Part shown: positions 55,333 to 64,000 of the stretch, in pieces
Layout: each line of letters starts with the position of its first letter
Numbering within the stretch: the first letter of the stretch is position 1
Assembly (NCBI RefSeq): GCF_005116465.1
Contig: NZ_SWBM01000001.1
Location: forward strand, 1,364,001-1,428,000
DNA: 64,000 nucleotides
Reading direction: 5' to 3'
Source: Robertmurraya kyonggiensis
Lineage (GTDB): Bacteria > Bacillota > Bacilli > Bacillales > Cytobacillaceae
The notes under the pieces: generated by a model
The model's input: the letters and a program-made list of their open reading frames with translations, nothing else
The model's database searches: none
Told to the model about the DNA's origin: nothing
Made by a program: the position numbers and the translations under genes

Positions 55333-55480
55333 ATAAAGTTAAAATCATTCCAACGCATATTAGAGGAAACCAGGCAACGTACAAAGTAGAAAAAATATAC
55401 CAAGGTCGAAAATCTGCAATCGCATAAATACCTGAAATAATAAATACCCCAAAAACTAAATAAATGGCGATGATCTCCAT
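55271..55480 (-). CDS. Small two-TM membrane protein convergent with MraY-like copy 2
   Basis: Protein of 69 residues with two hydrophobic segments (IIAIYLVFGVFIISGIYAI and STLYVAWFPLICVGMILTLFM), ending DLEEVSNKLNRQKHKSKK. It is a clear homologue of the small gene at 12.1 kb (shared ADxRxWY, AWxPLIxxGMIxTLFMDxEE and NKLNR). AAAAGGAG lies 12 bases before the ATG. The 62-base convergent overlap with the transferase is kept in both copies. Function unknown. Confidence 0.65.
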   Translation of the reverse strand: MEIIAIYLVFGVFIISGIYAIADFRPWYIFSTLYVAWFPLICVGMILTLFMDLEEVSNKLNRQKHKSKK

Positions 55481-55617
55481 TTTGTCATCGAACTCCTTTT
55501 CAATATTATAAAAAAGTGCGCTTCTTGGGGTGCTACATTAAGGCATATTTTCAAAATTATTTATGATTATATGCTTTTCGATTTGAAAATCGTTTTAAGT
55601 TGGTACTTTACAAACAT

Positions 55618-55652
55618 AAAAGCGCTAAACCTAGATTCGATTTAGCACTTTC
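55618..55652 (-). terminator. Terminator of the acyl-CoA ligase gene
   Basis: AAAGCGCTAAA/TTTAGCACTTT stem with one mismatch, U-rich on the minus strand, 35 bases after the stop. Confidence 0.7.
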
Positions 55653-55685
55653 TTTATATTGTTATTTCAGATTCTAGAAACCTAT

Positions 55686-57221
55686 CTATTTAACAGAATC
55701 TAAATCAGCAGCTGTTTGTCGTAGGTGGGTCTTGAGGATTTTTCCGACCCCGTTTCTTGGTAAGGATTCTAAAAAGAGAACTTTTCTTGGGGTTTTATGC
55801 TTAGCAAGACGCTCTTGGCAAAAAGCGATTAATTCCTGTTCGGTTACATCTGAGTCCTGCTTTCTTACCACGCAAGCTACCATTTCTTCTCCCATTCTCT
55901 CGTCTGGTATTCCAATGACCGCAACCTCTGATACTCCTTTATGGGTATTAAGAATTTCCTCTACATCCCGTGGATATAAATTGAAACCACCGCGAATAAT
56001 TAAATCTTTCTTCCGGTCAACAATATATAAATAGTCATCTTCATCCATACGACCCATGTCGCCTGTAAATAACCAGCCATCCTTCAAAACTCGATTCGTT
56101 TCCTCTTCATTTTGAAAATATCCAGATGTCACATTAGCACCTCGAACAATTAATTCCCCAACTTCACCTCGTGGAAGCTCAACTCCTTCTTCATTCACGA
56201 TCCGAATTTCAACACCGGGAATTGGTGTACCAACAGAGCCTGGTTTAATTGTAGCTCCTTTTCCATGAGCAGTAACGATCGGGGCTGCTTCTGAAAGTCC
56301 ATAACCCTCTTGCACATCCGCTCCAAATTTTTGCTTAAATCCATGTATTAAAGCTACTGGGAGTGGGGCTGACCCTGAGCTAACCGACTCAAGGCAAGAT
56401 ATATCATAATCGTCTGCCTTCGGAAAGGAAAGCATTGCATGAATCATGGCGGGGACTGCTGAAAAGCTCTTAACCTGATATTTTTCAATTGCTGCAAACA
56501 CTTCATTCAAGTCGAATTTTGGAAAAATAACAATCGAGCTTCCCGTCAAATAACAAATATTAGAAATCGTTAATCCATACACATGTGCGAGGGGTAAAAC
56601 TCCAAGTGTTGTTCCTTGCTCTGTTTTACTATGTTCACACGAATTAGCTGCATTGGAGAAAAGATTTTTATGAGTAAGTACGACTCCCTTTGGATTCCCT
56701 GTTGTTCCAGACGTATAAAGGATGATGGCTGCATCATTCTCATCAAGCCCTTCAGCTAGTTCACGTTCTACAGATGTATGTTTTTTCATCACATCATAAA
56801 AATTGTAAGCCTTTTCATTTGTTGCTACATCAACAACAATGACAGTTGGTTTCGAAGATAATCCTTCTAATGCCATGTCAACATGCTGTAAAATATGTGA
56901 CGAGGTAATAATCGCCTTGGCTCCAGAATTACGAGCAATAAAATGAATTTCACGTGGATGTAGCATAAACATAACTGGAACAATAACAGCACCAGCTCTT
57001 GTGATACCTTGATAGGCAAATAAAACTTCTGGACAATTCGGCATACATACGATGACTCGATCCCCTTTTTCGATGCCCATTTCAATTAAGCCATTTGCGA
57101 ATTGTTCGGAGAATACTCTCGTTTCCGTACTTGTGTAGGAATGATCTTTGAAGAATAAAAACGGATACTCCCCATGCTTGTCAATATTTGTCTCAAGCAA
57201 ATCTTTTAATAGCACTTTCAT
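55686..57221 (-). CDS. Long-chain fatty acid-CoA ligase (AMP-forming)
   Basis: Protein of 511 residues, ANL family. P-loop-like IILYTSGTTGNPKGVVLTHKNL, the A5 motif EGYGLSEAAPIV, A7 LFTGDMG, A8 DRKKDLIIRGGFNLYPRDVEE and the catalytic Lys in RNGVGKILKTHLR. Similar to B. subtilis LcfA/LcfB/YhfL. It activates fatty acids for beta-oxidation or lipid synthesis. AAGGAG lies close (three bases) to the ATG. Single gene. Confidence 0.85.
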   Translation of the reverse strand: MKVLLKDLLETNIDKHGEYPFLFFKDHSYTSTETRVFSEQFANGLIEMGIEKGDRVIVCMPNCPEVLFAYQGITRAGAVIVPVMFMLHPREIHFIARNSGAKAIITSSHILQHVDMALEGLSSKPTVIVVDVATNEKAYNFYDVMKKHTSVERELAEGLDENDAAIILYTSGTTGNPKGVVLTHKNLFSNAANSCEHSKTEQGTTLGVLPLAHVYGLTISNICYLTGSSIVIFPKFDLNEVFAAIEKYQVKSFSAVPAMIHAMLSFPKADDYDISCLESVSSGSAPLPVALIHGFKQKFGADVQEGYGLSEAAPIVTAHGKGATIKPGSVGTPIPGVEIRIVNEEGVELPRGEVGELIVRGANVTSGYFQNEEETNRVLKDGWLFTGDMGRMDEDDYLYIVDRKKDLIIRGGFNLYPRDVEEILNTHKGVSEVAVIGIPDERMGEEMVACVVRKQDSDVTEQELIAFCQERLAKHKTPRKVLFLESLPRNGVGKILKTHLRQTAADLDSVK

Positions 57222-57307
57222 CCGCTCCTTCCGATTCTTTTATAAATCTTATGTAAGAATATTCTGATTTATAATTCTATTTACATTCTACTACACTTGA
57301 ATCATGA

Positions 57308-57340
57308 TAAAAACCGCTAACACTAAAAATTAGCGGTTTT
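57308..57340 (-). terminator. Terminator of the patatin gene
   Basis: AAAACCGCTAA/TTAGCGGTTTT stem with loop CACTAAAAA region, then a U-run on the minus strand. Confidence 0.8.
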
Positions 57341-58262
57341 ACTTCATAAATTGGAGAATTCTATCCTTATTTCCTTCTATACAAATAGATGCAGTTTGGA
57401 TTAGTTGTTCCATATACTTCACTTCATCAAAGGGAATTTCATCCCAGAGGTCTTCATTTATCCTCAAATAGTTTGAACCGAGTAGATGTTCGCATTGATA
57501 AGAAACGGACTCTGAAGATAGATGAAGTGCCAAATCAAGTAGCTTTGGTGTAACTTTCATGCTCGGAAGATGAAATGGGAGCCACTGTTTCACTCCCCAG
57601 CTTGTTTCCCCATCATCAGTGAAATCGATTTTTTGCTTACCGGTCCCAATCGATAAAATTTGGATGTTTTCAATCCTTTCTTTGAAATGATGCATTGCCT
57701 CTGTAATTCCAACAAGTGACGGGTTATTTGCCCAAAGTCCCCCATCAATGGATAAGAACTTATTCCCCATATTGTTTGGCGGAAAATAAACAGGAGCGGA
57801 ACAAGAGGATAATACAGCGTCCCAAACCTTTATCGATAAATCATTTTCATGTTCCGCTTGGCCGAAATTTGAGCGATGAACATAAGGATTTCCGTGAGTT
57901 AAATCCACGGCCGGAATGAGCAATGGCTTTTCAACTTCTGCTAGGGTTAGGTCACCAAATGCTTTTTGAAAAAAGCGTCTTAAATACCGATCACTATAGA
58001 CGGTTTTAAATAAGCCTACTTTTGCCTGGCGTAGAAAAATTTTCTCCCCGTACTTCTTATAGTCTTCGAGGAGGTCGCTCATTTTTCTTTTCACGGCTAC
58101 TGCTGCTGCAATAATCGAACCTGTACTAGTACCTGCCACGATATCAAAAGCATTACTGATTGGTTCGCCCATCTCTTCTTCGATCGCCGCTAAAATAGCA
58201 ACTGCAAAAACACCCCTAATGCCCCCACCATCCATGCATAAAATCTTCACATTCGTCACCAA
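57339..58262 (-). CDS. Patatin-like phospholipase
   Basis: Protein of 307 residues. The oxyanion hole DGGGIRGVF, the nucleophile elbow GTSTG, and the catalytic Asp in DGGLWANNPS are all present, so it should be an active lipid acyl hydrolase. It resembles the CapV/FabD-lysophospholipase group, but no cyclase or other defence gene lies beside it, so a housekeeping lipase is more likely. Start TTG at 58262, or one of the GTG codons shortly after; no strong site. Confidence 0.8.
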   Translation of the reverse strand: MVTNVKILCMDGGGIRGVFAVAILAAIEEEMGEPISNAFDIVAGTSTGSIIAAAVAVKRKMSDLLEDYKKYGEKIFLRQAKVGLFKTVYSDRYLRRFFQKAFGDLTLAEVEKPLLIPAVDLTHGNPYVHRSNFGQAEHENDLSIKVWDAVLSSCSAPVYFPPNNMGNKFLSIDGGLWANNPSLVGITEAMHHFKERIENIQILSIGTGKQKIDFTDDGETSWGVKQWLPFHLPSMKVTPKLLDLALHLSSESVSYQCEHLLGSNYLRINEDLWDEIPFDEVKYMEQLIQTASICIEGNKDRILQFMK

Positions 58263-58308
58263 CTCTACATACCATTTTCTTTATTATGGCATGAAATGAC
58301 GTTGAAAC

Positions 58309-58334
58309 AAAAAGACATGGCTAGCGACCATGTC
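58309..58334 (-). terminator. Terminator of the 148-residue protein gene
   Basis: GACATGG/CCATGTC stem followed by five U residues on the minus strand. Confidence 0.7.
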
Positions 58335-58342
58335 CACAACGA

Positions 58343-58789
58343 TTATTGTTTTACTTCCTTCACTAACTTTGCCAAAAACTCATAAATACTTGTGAATGCC
58401 TCTTGAAAAGTCATACTTTCACGAAAATCTGGTAGAAAGTTAAGCGTGAAATTGACATTCCATAAGCCATCATTTTGATCAAACATTAAATCAAATTTAA
58501 TGTCTTCTCCCTGCAATTCTTGGTTAAGAAAAGCTTTAATAGATGGCTCAAGCTTTTTTGGAAGCTTTAATCCTAGCATCACATCGTACATTCCGAAGAT
58601 ATCGTCTATCTCAATCGATAACGCATCTACCCCGATTTCGTTAAATGGCGTAGCCTCGATATAAACAAACTCATTTTTATGAGAAAGTAAATAATCAATT
58701 GGATTGCTTAAAAAAGCTTGTCCTTCTTCCGCTAATAGATTTTCTGTTTCCTTATCACAGCGCTCAATATATACTTGATTAGCTTCCAT
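58343..58789 (-). CDS. Hypothetical cytoplasmic protein
   Basis: Acidic protein of 148 residues, mixed alpha/beta (SNPIDYLLSHKNEFVYIEATPFNEIGVDALSIEIDDIFGMYDVMLGLKLPKKLEPSIKAFLN, FDLMFDQNDGLWNVNFTLNFL). No family recognised. AAAGGAG precedes the ATG, 42 bases after the DEAD-box helicase stop on the same strand, so probably cotranscribed with it. Confidence 0.7.
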   Translation of the reverse strand: MEANQVYIERCDKETENLLAEEGQAFLSNPIDYLLSHKNEFVYIEATPFNEIGVDALSIEIDDIFGMYDVMLGLKLPKKLEPSIKAFLNQELQGEDIKFDLMFDQNDGLWNVNFTLNFLPDFRESMTFQEAFTSIYEFLAKLVKEVKQ

Positions 58790-58831
58790 TTAAGATACTC
58801 CTTTTATTTAAAAATCCCGTACCATCGTTGG

Positions 58832-60235
58832 TTATCTTCGTTTCTTTTTCACCGTAGTTCTACTATTAGATGGTTTTGCCCCTGGCTTTGTTCCTGGCTT
58901 AGAGCCAGCATTTCTTCTACCTTTACTTGCCGTAGCATTGCCTTTTTGTTTGGAATCCCTATGCTTTTTTTCTTCTGTTCTTCTGCCATCTCTTTGTTTC
59001 GAACCTTGTTCTTTCGTTCTCTTAGAGGGTCGTCCTTTTTCACCGCGAGTCTCTTCTCTAGGTTTTGATTTTGAACCCCTCTGTTGTTGTTTACGTTCTT
59101 CTTTCGGTCCTTTTGTTTCTACATTGCCAATATTCTGCTTCGGAATACGAATATTCAACTCTTTTTCAATCAGATCAAGAGTCGGACGGTCTGCAGATGA
59201 ATAAAATGTAATGGCTAGCCCCTTCATACCTGCCCGACCAGTTCTCCCAATACGATGAACATAGCTTTCTGCATCAAGAGGAATATCATAGTTAAACACA
59301 TGTGTGACGCCCTCTACATCAAGTCCACGTGCAGCCACATCTGTTGCAATAAGAAGTTGGACTTCTCCGTCGCGGAAACGTTTCATCACCTGTTCCCGCT
59401 TAGCCTGAGATAAATCCCCATGTAATTCATCACATAAAAAGCCATGCGTTTTTAAAATTCCAAAAAGCTTCGTGACTCTCCGCTTTGTGCGGCAAAAAAT
59501 CACAGCTAAATATGGACGATGAGTCTCAATCAATTCTATAATCGTACCCTGCTTCGCCCGGTCAGTCGTATGAAGCGCTAATTGTTTAACCGATAACGCC
59601 GGACCTTGTTTTTTCTCCACTTGAATATTGACTGGTGCGTTCATATGTTTTTTCGCCAAAGTCTTGATTTCATCTGGCATAGTTGCTGAAAATAGCATCG
59701 TTTGACGCGTGCGTGGAGTTTCTCGAATAATATCCTCCACTTCATTCAGAAATCCTATATGTAACATTTGGTCAGCCTCGTCGAGGACAAGAAAAGAAAT
59801 ATTCCCTAACGAAAGGGTCTCTCTTCTAATATGATCCAATAATCGTCCGGGCGTACCCACCACTATTTGAACATAACGTTTTAGCTTCTTTAACTGTTTT
59901 TCTACATCCTGTCCACCATAAACAGCAAGAGCCTCAACTCCATCCATATCCTCAATAAGTTTCTTTACTTCGGATGTAATTTGGAGAGCCAATTCTCTTG
60001 TCGGTGTGACAATTAATGCCTGTACATCGGGAGAGTCCGGCACTATTTTTTCTAGTACTGGTAAAAGGAAGGCAAGTGTCTTTCCCGTCCCTGTTTGCGC
60101 CTGCGCAATAATATCTTTATTTTTCAATACATGTGGAATCGCAGCCTCTTGTATCGGTGTTGGAATGACAATCCCATTGTGCGCAAGCTGTTCCACGACT
60201 TTCTTTGAAATTCCTAGGGACAAAAAATCCGCCAT
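58832..60235 (-). CDS. DEAD-box ATP-dependent RNA helicase
   Basis: Protein of 467 residues. Q motif ([26 protein letters not shown]), AQTGTGKT (I), PTRELALQ (Ia), TPGRLLDH (Ib), VLDEADQML (II), SATMP (III), VIFCRTKR (IV), [14 protein letters not shown] (V) and [10 protein letters not shown] (VI): all present. The last 95 residues are a basic, Lys/Arg/Gly/Ser-rich tail, probably for RNA binding. It is of the RhlE/CshE type and may help ribosome assembly or cold adaptation. Confidence 0.9.
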   Translation of the reverse strand: MADFLSLGISKKVVEQLAHNGIVIPTPIQEAAIPHVLKNKDIIAQAQTGTGKTLAFLLPVLEKIVPDSPDVQALIVTPTRELALQITSEVKKLIEDMDGVEALAVYGGQDVEKQLKKLKRYVQIVVGTPGRLLDHIRRETLSLGNISFLVLDEADQMLHIGFLNEVEDIIRETPRTRQTMLFSATMPDEIKTLAKKHMNAPVNIQVEKKQGPALSVKQLALHTTDRAKQGTIIELIETHRPYLAVIFCRTKRRVTKLFGILKTHGFLCDELHGDLSQAKREQVMKRFRDGEVQLLIATDVAARGLDVEGVTHVFNYDIPLDAESYVHRIGRTGRAGMKGLAITFYSSADRPTLDLIEKELNIRIPKQNIGNVETKGPKEERKQQQRGSKSKPREETRGEKGRPSKRTKEQGSKQRDGRRTEEKKHRDSKQKGNATASKGRRNAGSKPGTKPGAKPSNSRTTVKKKRR

Positions 60236-60418
60236 ATGTATTTCCTACTTTCTTGTTGCTTTAATGTTTTATGTATTCTGTGCTTAATTTTGCCGTTTTT
60301 CCTCTAAATTTGCAAATACAAAAGGAGAGTCACATAGACTCCCCATAATATTTTTCCGCAACCTACACGAGAATTATATGGACGCTTCATGATTGCAAAA
60401 TTTGTATCATAAAATAAA

Positions 60419-61183
60419 CTATGCGTTTAAGTTAGCCATTTTTAACACAACAGGACAATGATCACTACCAAGTACTTCATGGTGGATTTCCGCATCCTCA
60501 ATTTTATTTTCTAACGCATTGGAAACAATGAAGTAATCAATTCTCCACCCAATATTTCTTTCACGAACCTTGGCCATATAGCTCCACCAAGTGTAGGAAT
60601 CCGTCTTGTCCGGGTAAAGGTGACGAAAACTATCTACAAAACCAGCCTTAAGCAATTCCGTCATTTTTCCTCTTTCCTCATCCGTAAAACCAGAGTTCCC
60701 AATATTCGATTTCGGGTTACGAAGATCGATTTCCTCGTGAGCCACATTAAGATCACCACAATAAATAACAGGCTTGATCGAATTCAATTCAAGTAGATAT
60801 TTCCTAATCTCTTCCTCCCATTGGAGGCGATAATCTAAACGCGCCAAGTCTCTTTTTGAATTGGGCGTGTAGACATTGACTAAATAGAAATCAGCAAACT
60901 CGAGAATAATGCTTCTACCCTCTTCTTCGTCATCCCGTTCTCCTATACCATAGCTCACTGAAATTGGCTTATGCTTAGTAAAAACAGCTGTACCAGAATA
61001 CCCTTTTCGTTCAGCATAATTCCAAAATTGGTAATAGCCATCTAACTCTAGCTCAATCTGTCCCTCTTGAAGCTTTGATTCCTGTATACAAAAAATATCG
61101 GCATCCACTTCGTGAAAATAGTCAAGAAAGCCTTTTTTCACACATGCACGAATTCCATTTACATTCCATGATACTAATTTCAT
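60419..61183 (-). CDS. exoA: Exodeoxyribonuclease III ExoA
   Basis: Protein of 254 residues, endonuclease/exonuclease/phosphatase fold. SWNVNGIRA, QESKLQEGQ (metal Glu), VNVYTPNSKRD, GDLNVAHEEIDL, WRIDYFIVS and the C-terminal LGSDHCPV with the catalytic His. It acts on abasic sites and 3' ends in base-excision repair. Single gene; the 183-base gap downstream and the gap upstream show no special signals. Confidence 0.9.
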   Translation of the reverse strand: MKLVSWNVNGIRACVKKGFLDYFHEVDADIFCIQESKLQEGQIELELDGYYQFWNYAERKGYSGTAVFTKHKPISVSYGIGERDDEEEGRSIILEFADFYLVNVYTPNSKRDLARLDYRLQWEEEIRKYLLELNSIKPVIYCGDLNVAHEEIDLRNPKSNIGNSGFTDEERGKMTELLKAGFVDSFRHLYPDKTDSYTWWSYMAKVRERNIGWRIDYFIVSNALENKIEDAEIHHEVLGSDHCPVVLKMANLNA

Positions 61184-61442
61184 ATATTTAAATCTCCTTG
61201 CGATACTCTATCGAATTACTTCCTTAAACATACATTCTACTATACTATAAAAGATGAATCGAGTTAAACATTCTTATCCTGTTAATAATGGTATTATACT
61301 TAATTGTTATCGCAACTGGATGAATTGCGTTGTACAAATATATATATCTTCGCACATTGCGAACTCCACTCATATATTAAATTAAGAAAATATGGCAAGA
61401 CTGGATCTTATCCGCACTAAATGGATGGAAGGAGGGATTATC

Positions 61443-62576
61443 TTGAGGAGAATTTTTCTCTTATTATCATTCATTTTTTTAATCAGCATTGGATGGACAT
61501 ATATAGACGATAAATTTAACGAAGAAAAAGTGGTTTCCACTTTCAATCATATAAAAGAAGATGTTCAAAGCTTTATCCAAAGTGGAGAATTAGAAGCTCG
61601 AGTCACCACTTTTATTATGGCAATCCAAACGATTATAGAAGATTTAAAAAATGAACCGACATCACCCAATAAGCTCGCTATTCCAGAAAAAATCAAAGAA
61701 CCAGAACTTACGCCTCCTCTTGAGCAAACCTTCTCTATTTATAATATAGAAATTGGCGAGACCAAACAGCAGGTTGAAGAAGTTCTAGGGGAACCAAAAC
61801 GCGTTTCCTATAATGAATATGGTTTGAATTGGAGTACCTATCATCAAAACTATCAAAATTTTGTCGAGGTCATGTATAATGATTCCGATCAAGTGGTCGG
61901 TCTTTTTACCAATCAAAATATCATTTCCTCCACGAAAAATATAAAGCTCGGAAGTACAAAGGATACCGTAAGAACAGAGCTTGGTACACCTTTAACCAGA
62001 ATTCAAAAAGGGTTTGTCTATTACCAATTTCAGGAGGACTCTAACTACGATGTTTTTCTGTTAGATGATAGCTATGTAACCATTTTTTATGATATCCATG
62101 AGGATGATACGGTAACCTCGATTCAATTGATTCATAAGGACATAGAAGAAAGCAAGAAAGATTTTTATACAAAAGCAAGCGAAGAACTGAAAGAAGGCTT
62201 TGAGCTTCAAATGTTCGACCTTACAAATGCCACTAGGCTGAACCATGGATTAAATATCCTAACCTGGGATGAGCGTGTAAGGAATACAGCAAGAAAACAT
62301 AGCTTAGATATGGCAGAAAACAATTATTTTGATCACACGAATTTGGAAGGTCAATCTCCTTTTGACCGAATGCTTGGGGACCAAATTACCTTTTCTGTCG
62401 CTGGAGAAAATCTTGCCTATGGTCAATTCAGCAGCATATTTGCTCATGAAGGTTTGATGAATTCTTTAGGACATCGGGAGAACATTCTGCAGAAAGACTT
62501 TGACTACTTAGGTGTGGGAGTCGCATTTAACAACGAATCCCATCCTTACTATACGCAAAATTACTTTACAAAATAG
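61443..62576 (+). CDS. Membrane-anchored CAP-domain protein (YlbC-like)
   Basis: Protein of 377 residues: N-terminal TM (RRIFLLLSFIFLISIGWTY), CAP-associated domain with two similar units (about 100-235: IEIGETKQQVEEVLGEPKR.., IKLGSTKDTVRTELGTPLTR..), and a C-terminal CAP/SCP domain (about 260-375: NATRLNHGLNILTWDERVRNTARKHSLDMAENNYFDHTN.. GENLAYG). The order matches B. subtilis YlbC. The TTG start has GGAGG seven bases upstream; frames beginning earlier lack one. Role unknown, extracellular. Confidence 0.8.
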   Translation: MRRIFLLLSFIFLISIGWTYIDDKFNEEKVVSTFNHIKEDVQSFIQSGELEARVTTFIMAIQTIIEDLKNEPTSPNKLAIPEKIKEPELTPPLEQTFSIYNIEIGETKQQVEEVLGEPKRVSYNEYGLNWSTYHQNYQNFVEVMYNDSDQVVGLFTNQNIISSTKNIKLGSTKDTVRTELGTPLTRIQKGFVYYQFQEDSNYDVFLLDDSYVTIFYDIHEDDTVTSIQLIHKDIEESKKDFYTKASEELKEGFELQMFDLTNATRLNHGLNILTWDERVRNTARKHSLDMAENNYFDHTNLEGQSPFDRMLGDQITFSVAGENLAYGQFSSIFAHEGLMNSLGHRENILQKDFDYLGVGVAFNNESHPYYTQNYFTK

Positions 62577-62610
62577 GACTCCGTGAAGCTCACGGAGTCC
62601 TACCTTTTTA
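62575..62610. terminator. Bidirectional terminator between CAP-protein and reductase genes
   Basis: Perfect 12-bp stem AGGACTCCGTGA/TCACGGAGTCCT with a 3-base loop, then CCTTTTT. Confidence 0.85.
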
Positions 62611-63481
62611 CGACTACACCTGTTTTATCTTCTAAAGGCTTGATCACCGCCGACATATCTAAGTCAGAAAGTCCAATCCCCATTGCATGTGCAAAAGAAT
62701 TCTCAGCTAACTTACCTAAAGTTTCCGTCAGCCCGACCTGTTCAAATAGTTGATTGGCTAACTTCACATCTTTATGAACATACTTCACTGCTCCACCAGG
62801 CTCAAATTGGCGGTCTAATACGTATTGCTCCATATGGCGTTCAAGCATGCGACTTTGCCCATAACTTACTTTTAATAGTTTATAAAGTTGTTCACTATCT
62901 AACCCAAATGCTACACCAGCAACCATTGCTTCTGAGGCTGCAATTGAGTGTACAGCGACTAAATACTGGTTAATTAACTTAGCGATGCTTCCGGAACCAC
63001 TTCCTCCAAGATACTCAATCTTTTCTCCTAAGCTATTTAAAAGGGGAAGAACTCGTTCATATGCTTCCTTTTTTCCACCAACCATAATCGTTAGATTTCC
63101 ATTCTCTACTCCCTCAGGACCACCGCTGACTGGAGCATCAAGATAGTCAATTCCCTTTTCCCGCGCTTTTTGATAGATGATTCTACTCGTATCAACTCCT
63201 ACCGTAGAAAAATCCAGACAAATCGTACCGTCCCTGGCATGAGGAATCACTCCTTCGAGAAAAACCTTAATCGAATCTTCAGGCATAGAAAGACAGCTGC
63301 ATATTACATCCGACTGCTCAGCTAAAGAAGGAATATCATTTGCCCTTAATGCCCCTATTTTTACTAAGGCTTCAGCTTTTTCAGGCGTACGGTTAAAAAC
63401 GAGTACCTCATGCCCAGCATCGAGGAAACGTTCCACCATTCGTGCTCCCATAACACCTAAACCAATAAAACAAATCTTCAT
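62600..63481 (-). CDS. Tartronate-semialdehyde/3-hydroxyisobutyrate reductase family (GarR-like)
   Basis: Protein of 293 residues. NAD(P) site FIGLGVMGARM, VFNRTPEKAEAL, the substrate motif DAPVSGGPEGVENGNLTIMVGG and the catalytic Lys in SGSIAKLINQYLVA. It lies 15 bases after a hydroxypyruvate isomerase gene on the same strand, which favours tartronate semialdehyde (glyoxylate/glycerate pathway) over hydroxyisobutyrate. A glyoxylate carboligase may be outside the window. Confidence 0.85.
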   Translation of the reverse strand: MKICFIGLGVMGARMVERFLDAGHEVLVFNRTPEKAEALVKIGALRANDIPSLAEQSDVICSCLSMPEDSIKVFLEGVIPHARDGTICLDFSTVGVDTSRIIYQKAREKGIDYLDAPVSGGPEGVENGNLTIMVGGKKEAYERVLPLLNSLGEKIEYLGGSGSGSIAKLINQYLVAVHSIAASEAMVAGVAFGLDSEQLYKLLKVSYGQSRMLERHMEQYVLDRQFEPGGAVKYVHKDVKLANQLFEQVGLTETLGKLAENSFAHAMGIGLSDLDMSAVIKPLEDKTGVVVKR

Positions 63482-63496
63482 CCGTATTGCTCCTTT

Positions 63497-64000
63497 CTAT
63501 GTATGCGAAATCCACTTAAAACTATCTTCACTTCTCCCTTTCGGTGTGTACTCTAGTCCAACAAACCCTTCGTAACCGGATAACTCTATCATGCTAAAAA
63601 TATTCTCAAAGTGTATTTCACCAGTACCTGGCTCGTGGCGACCTGGTGTATCAGCAATTTGAATATGACCTATGTAATCAAAATATTGTTCAAAGTTGGC
63701 GATGAGATTTCCGTGCATACGTTGAATATGGTAAAAATCATATTGAAGCTTTACATTAGGTAAAGCAATTTCTTTTAGAATCTGCACCGAATCATGAAGA
63801 TTGGATAAGTAATAGCCTGGCATATCAAATGGATTAATGGGCTCGATAAGGAGTGTAATTCCGTGTTCAGCCAGCTTTTCTCCGGCGTACTGAATATTTT
63901 TCACATACGCACCTCTTGCTACATCACGTTCTATAGGTACTCCTGCCATACAATGAATTTTCTTTACGCCTAATGCTGTCGCATAAGTAATCCCCTTTTC
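63497..64000 (-). CDS. Hydroxypyruvate isomerase, TIM-barrel (5' end outside window)
   Basis: Partial: 167 residues visible, the open frame continuing past the right edge (ITYATALGVKKIHCMAGVP..). Metal-binding and catalytic residues LLIEPIN (Glu), LQYDFYHIQR (Asp, His), GHIQIADTPGRHEPGTGEI and GLEYTPKG (Glu) are all present, matching Hyi/OtnI of the xylose-isomerase-like barrel family. An internal ATG at 63949 is not the start. It converts hydroxypyruvate to tartronate semialdehyde, which the adjacent reductase uses. Confidence 0.85.
   Translation of the reverse strand, partial: EKGITYATALGVKKIHCMAGVPIERDVARGAYVKNIQYAGEKLAEHGITLLIEPINPFDMPGYYLSNLHDSVQILKEIALPNVKLQYDFYHIQRMHGNLIANFEQYFDYIGHIQIADTPGRHEPGTGEIHFENIFSMIELSGYEGFVGLEYTPKGRSEDSFKWISHT

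Noticed and set aside
57339-58262. CBASS effector (CapV-like patatin)
   Set aside because: No cyclic-nucleotide synthase or accessory gene lies near; housekeeping neighbours on both sides.

Overview
This window looks like a chromosomal segment of an aerobic, endospore-forming Bacillaceae bacterium (Bacillus sensu lato). The grounds are strong AGGAGG-type ribosome binding sites, frequent GTG and TTG starts, and gene sets typical of the group: glgBCDAP, des-desK-desR, a SpoIISA-type toxin, a squalene/sesquarterpene cyclase, a RelP-type alarmone synthetase and several cell-wall hydrolases. No rRNA, tRNA, insertion sequence or CRISPR array was recognised.

Layout. Positions 1-5.4 kb form a visibly AT-rich accessory block on the minus strand. 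It holds an OLD-family ATPase/TOPRIM nuclease directly followed by a UvrD-like helicase cut by the window edge, which is a Gabija-type anti-phage pair. Next to it is a LAGLIDADG-type protein with an N-terminal helix-turn-helix and two C-terminal ribbon-helix-helix-like repeats. From 5.7-10.6 kb lie small accessory enzymes (ene-reductase, NUDIX, UPF0158, aminoglycoside-kinase-like, methyltransferase) and a stand-alone DnaA domain I gene broken by an in-frame stop, preceded by what looks like a leader-peptide/terminator attenuator. At 11.2 kb is a MraY-like transferase facing a small membrane protein; the same two-gene cassette recurs at 54.4 kb. At 12.5-13.9 kb is a SpoIIS toxin-antitoxin locus.

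From 14-30 kb the window carries envelope and redox genes: a glycosyltransferase, two GH18 hydrolases, a GGDEF/EAL signalling protein, an MltG-like small protein, alcohol and quinone dehydrogenases, and a ring-cleaving dioxygenase with an MhqR-like operator. A compact type I toxin/antisense-RNA module sits at 23.1-23.4 kb. From 30.5-41 kb come the terpenoid cyclase with DUF2515 and CBO0543 genes, an aldehyde dehydrogenase, a beta-oxidation SDR/thiolase pair, and the cold/membrane-fluidity system Des, DesK, DesR.

From 41-51.7 kb a minus-strand glycogen operon runs glgB, glgC, glgD, glgA, glgP and a GH13 debranching-type enzyme. It makes ADP-glucose, polymerises and branches it, and later degrades the polymer. 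From 52-64 kb follow a TetR regulator with RelP and two matching operator dyads, two small SH3-like proteins, an acyl-CoA ligase, a patatin, a DEAD-box helicase, exonuclease III, a CAP-domain protein, and the end of a hydroxypyruvate isomerase/tartronate-semialdehyde reductase operon that continues outside the window.
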